Shown piece by piece: positions 5,347-6,504 of a stretch of DNA of 6,504 nucleotides. The translations under genes were made by a program, and so were the position numbers. The notes beneath the pieces were generated by a model, which was given only the letters and a program-made list of their open reading frames with translations, was not told the origin of the DNA and searched no databases. The stretch is from Promethearchaeota archaeon (GTDB lineage Archaea; Asgardarchaeota; Lokiarchaeia; Sigynarchaeales; SOKP01), in NCBI GenBank assembly GCA_030620005.1, contig JAUXAJ010000288.1, positions 1 to 6,504 on the forward strand, written 5' to 3'. Each line of letters begins with the position of its first letter. Position 1 is the first letter of the stretch.

Positions 5347-6504
5347 TCATCTTCTTAATAATTTATTTTTAATATCTTTATTCTTATAGTATAAAACAAT
5401 CGCAGTTGGAACGATTAATGGAACGATGTAAAAAAACACCAAACTAAAAGCAGATAATTCTAATTCTACTTCAAAGTAATAATGGGTAAGGATATCACCA
5501 GCGCTATCCTTTAACGTAATTTTGTAATTCTTTTTTCCAAATTCGTAGGGATTTATTGTCGTTACAATTTCTTTTACTATTCTGTTTTCTCCAGGTGCCA
5601 AGAAATCAATATTCGTAGTTACAGCCTTCCCATTGAGATACAAGGTAAAATTTTCAGAGCTCTCTTGATTGTTTTGAATTATTATTATCAAGTAGGCAGC
5701 CTCTCCTTGGGATATCTTATCGGGAAAGGTACTGCTAATAATTTCATATTTTGGGAGAATTTCGATATTTAAAGTGTAAGTAAATATAATGGTATCGTTT
5801 TTTGATGTAGTCATGACGACTTCGATTGAATCATGAGCAACATTTTTAGAAACGGGGATGCTGAACGATACAAGTCTCTCCTCATCTCCATCTAACGTTA
5901 TTTCACTTAATACATCTGCGGTGTAATCTCCAGTGAAACTAAGATTTAATGATTGTGAGTTTTCAGGTAATAAATTTATTAATTTCATGGATACTTTAAT
6001 CTCACCACCTCTTATAGCTTTACTAGAATATAGCAGATTTTCGTAACTTAAGGCTGTGTCTACAATTATGGTCTCAATTACTTTCAAATATGGAATGGTA
6101 CCATTTTTTATCGTAAAATAGAGCACGTGTGATCCTGGTGCTGCATCGTTTATGGCAGTAAGATTAAAAGACACTAGAGTATCCTCCGTACTTGAGAATT
6201 CTATTCTCCTTTCTTGATTAATAAAGCCTTCGGCTTCTAACGAGGCGTTCAATGTAATATTGCTATTTCGGGTGCTACTAACAGGAAGAGTAATGAGTAA
6301 TGTTTGACCCTGATTCATCGAGGGATCCAATCCATCAATGGCTCCGCTTTGTAATCCTGAAATAACGTTAAATTGTTTTATTGCGTATGCTACACAAAAA
6401 TTGGACTTATTTGCATAAATGTGCACTGAATAACCCTCTTCTAACGGTAAGCACTCGTTAATTGGAAATAATAGCATGTGTTCAGTTACTGTCCTATTTG
6501 CGCC
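5347..6504 (-). CDS. Surface protein with three Ig-like domains and a C-terminal TM anchor, cut by the right edge
   Basis: Its 5' end lies beyond the window. The frame is open to position 6504, and the ATG at 6475-6477 is probably internal because nine further in-frame codons (GANRTVTEH) precede it without a stop. Numbering from that methionine, three tandem beta-rich modules of about 90 residues cover roughly 52-140, 150-241 and 251-339. Each begins near a Gly-containing turn (NQGQ, IRGGE, SQGE) and runs through alternating hydrophobic strands, as in archaeal Ig-like or CARDB-like repeats. A transmembrane helix (about 343-364) and a short basic tail ending LLRR complete it. Nine N-X-S/T sequons lie in the visible ectodomain and none after the helix. 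Its stop is 7 bp before the start of the downstream surface-protein gene, so the two are co-transcribed and probably translationally coupled. The function is not recognisable; a structural or binding role at the cell surface is inferred. Confidence 0.72.
   Translation of the reverse strand, partial: GANRTVTEHMLLFPINECLPLEEGYSVHIYANKSNFCVAYAIKQFNVISGLQSGAIDGLDPSMNQGQTLLITLPVSSTRNSNITLNASLEAEGFINQERRIEFSSTEDTLVSFNLTAINDAAPGSHVLYFTIKNGTIPYLKVIETIIVDTALSYENLLYSSKAIRGGEIKVSMKLINLLPENSQSLNLSFTGDYTADVLSEITLDGDEERLVSFSIPVSKNVAHDSIEVVMTTSKNDTIIFTYTLNIEILPKYEIISSTFPDKISQGEAAYLIIIIQNNQESSENFTLYLNGKAVTTNIDFLAPGENRIVKEIVTTINPYEFGKKNYKITLKDSAGDILTHYYFEVELELSAFSLVFFYIVPLIVPTAIVLYYKNKDIKNKLLRR

Overview
The window looks like an Asgard archaeal chromosome fragment. 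It pairs a eukaryote-like Rag/Gtr-type small GTPase carrying a C-terminal roadblock/longin-like domain with two enzymes of the tetrahydromethanopterin (H4MPT) C1 pathway (Mtd and Ftr). It also has two single-pass, sequon-rich, Ig-like surface proteins, very AT-rich spacers and TATA-like promoters. The Asgard placement is an inference from this gene mix; no rRNA or other phylogenetic marker is present.

Layout from left to right. (1) Positions 1-233, minus strand: the 5' part of an unrecognised gene that runs off the left edge and appears frameshifted near position 101. (2) Positions 234-286: a short AT-rich divergent promoter region. (3) Positions 287-466, plus: a short ORF whose first 30 codons copy the N-terminus (P-loop) of the next gene and then run into AT-rich DNA. 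(4) About 508-1452, plus: a Rag/Gtr-like GTPase with no in-frame ATG. (5) Positions 1605-2444, minus: mtd, convergent with the GTPase. (6) Positions 2445-2640: a 196-bp divergent promoter region. (7) Positions 2641-3549, plus: ftr. (8) Positions 3597-6504, minus: a two-gene operon of membrane-anchored extracellular proteins, the upstream one cut by the right edge.

Mtd and Ftr catalyse two steps of the same archaeal methyl branch. Ftr transfers formyl from formylmethanofuran to H4MPT, and Mtd interconverts methenyl- and methylene-H4MPT with F420. Their divergent arrangement suggests co-control. The two surface proteins probably act together at the cell envelope; the downstream one exposes a strongly basic Lys/Pro-rich tail to the cytoplasm.

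The most unusual spot is 287-600. An upstream partial copy of the GTPase start keeps its ATG but has lost the body. The downstream gene keeps the body, but the codon aligned with that ATG is TTT. The two copies differ at 12 of 29 codons and every difference is synonymous, so they diverged under protein-level selection. The locus could be a decayed tandem paralogue pair, an unusual initiation or frameshift arrangement, a repeat-mediated switch, or a strain-mixing or indel artefact of assembly.
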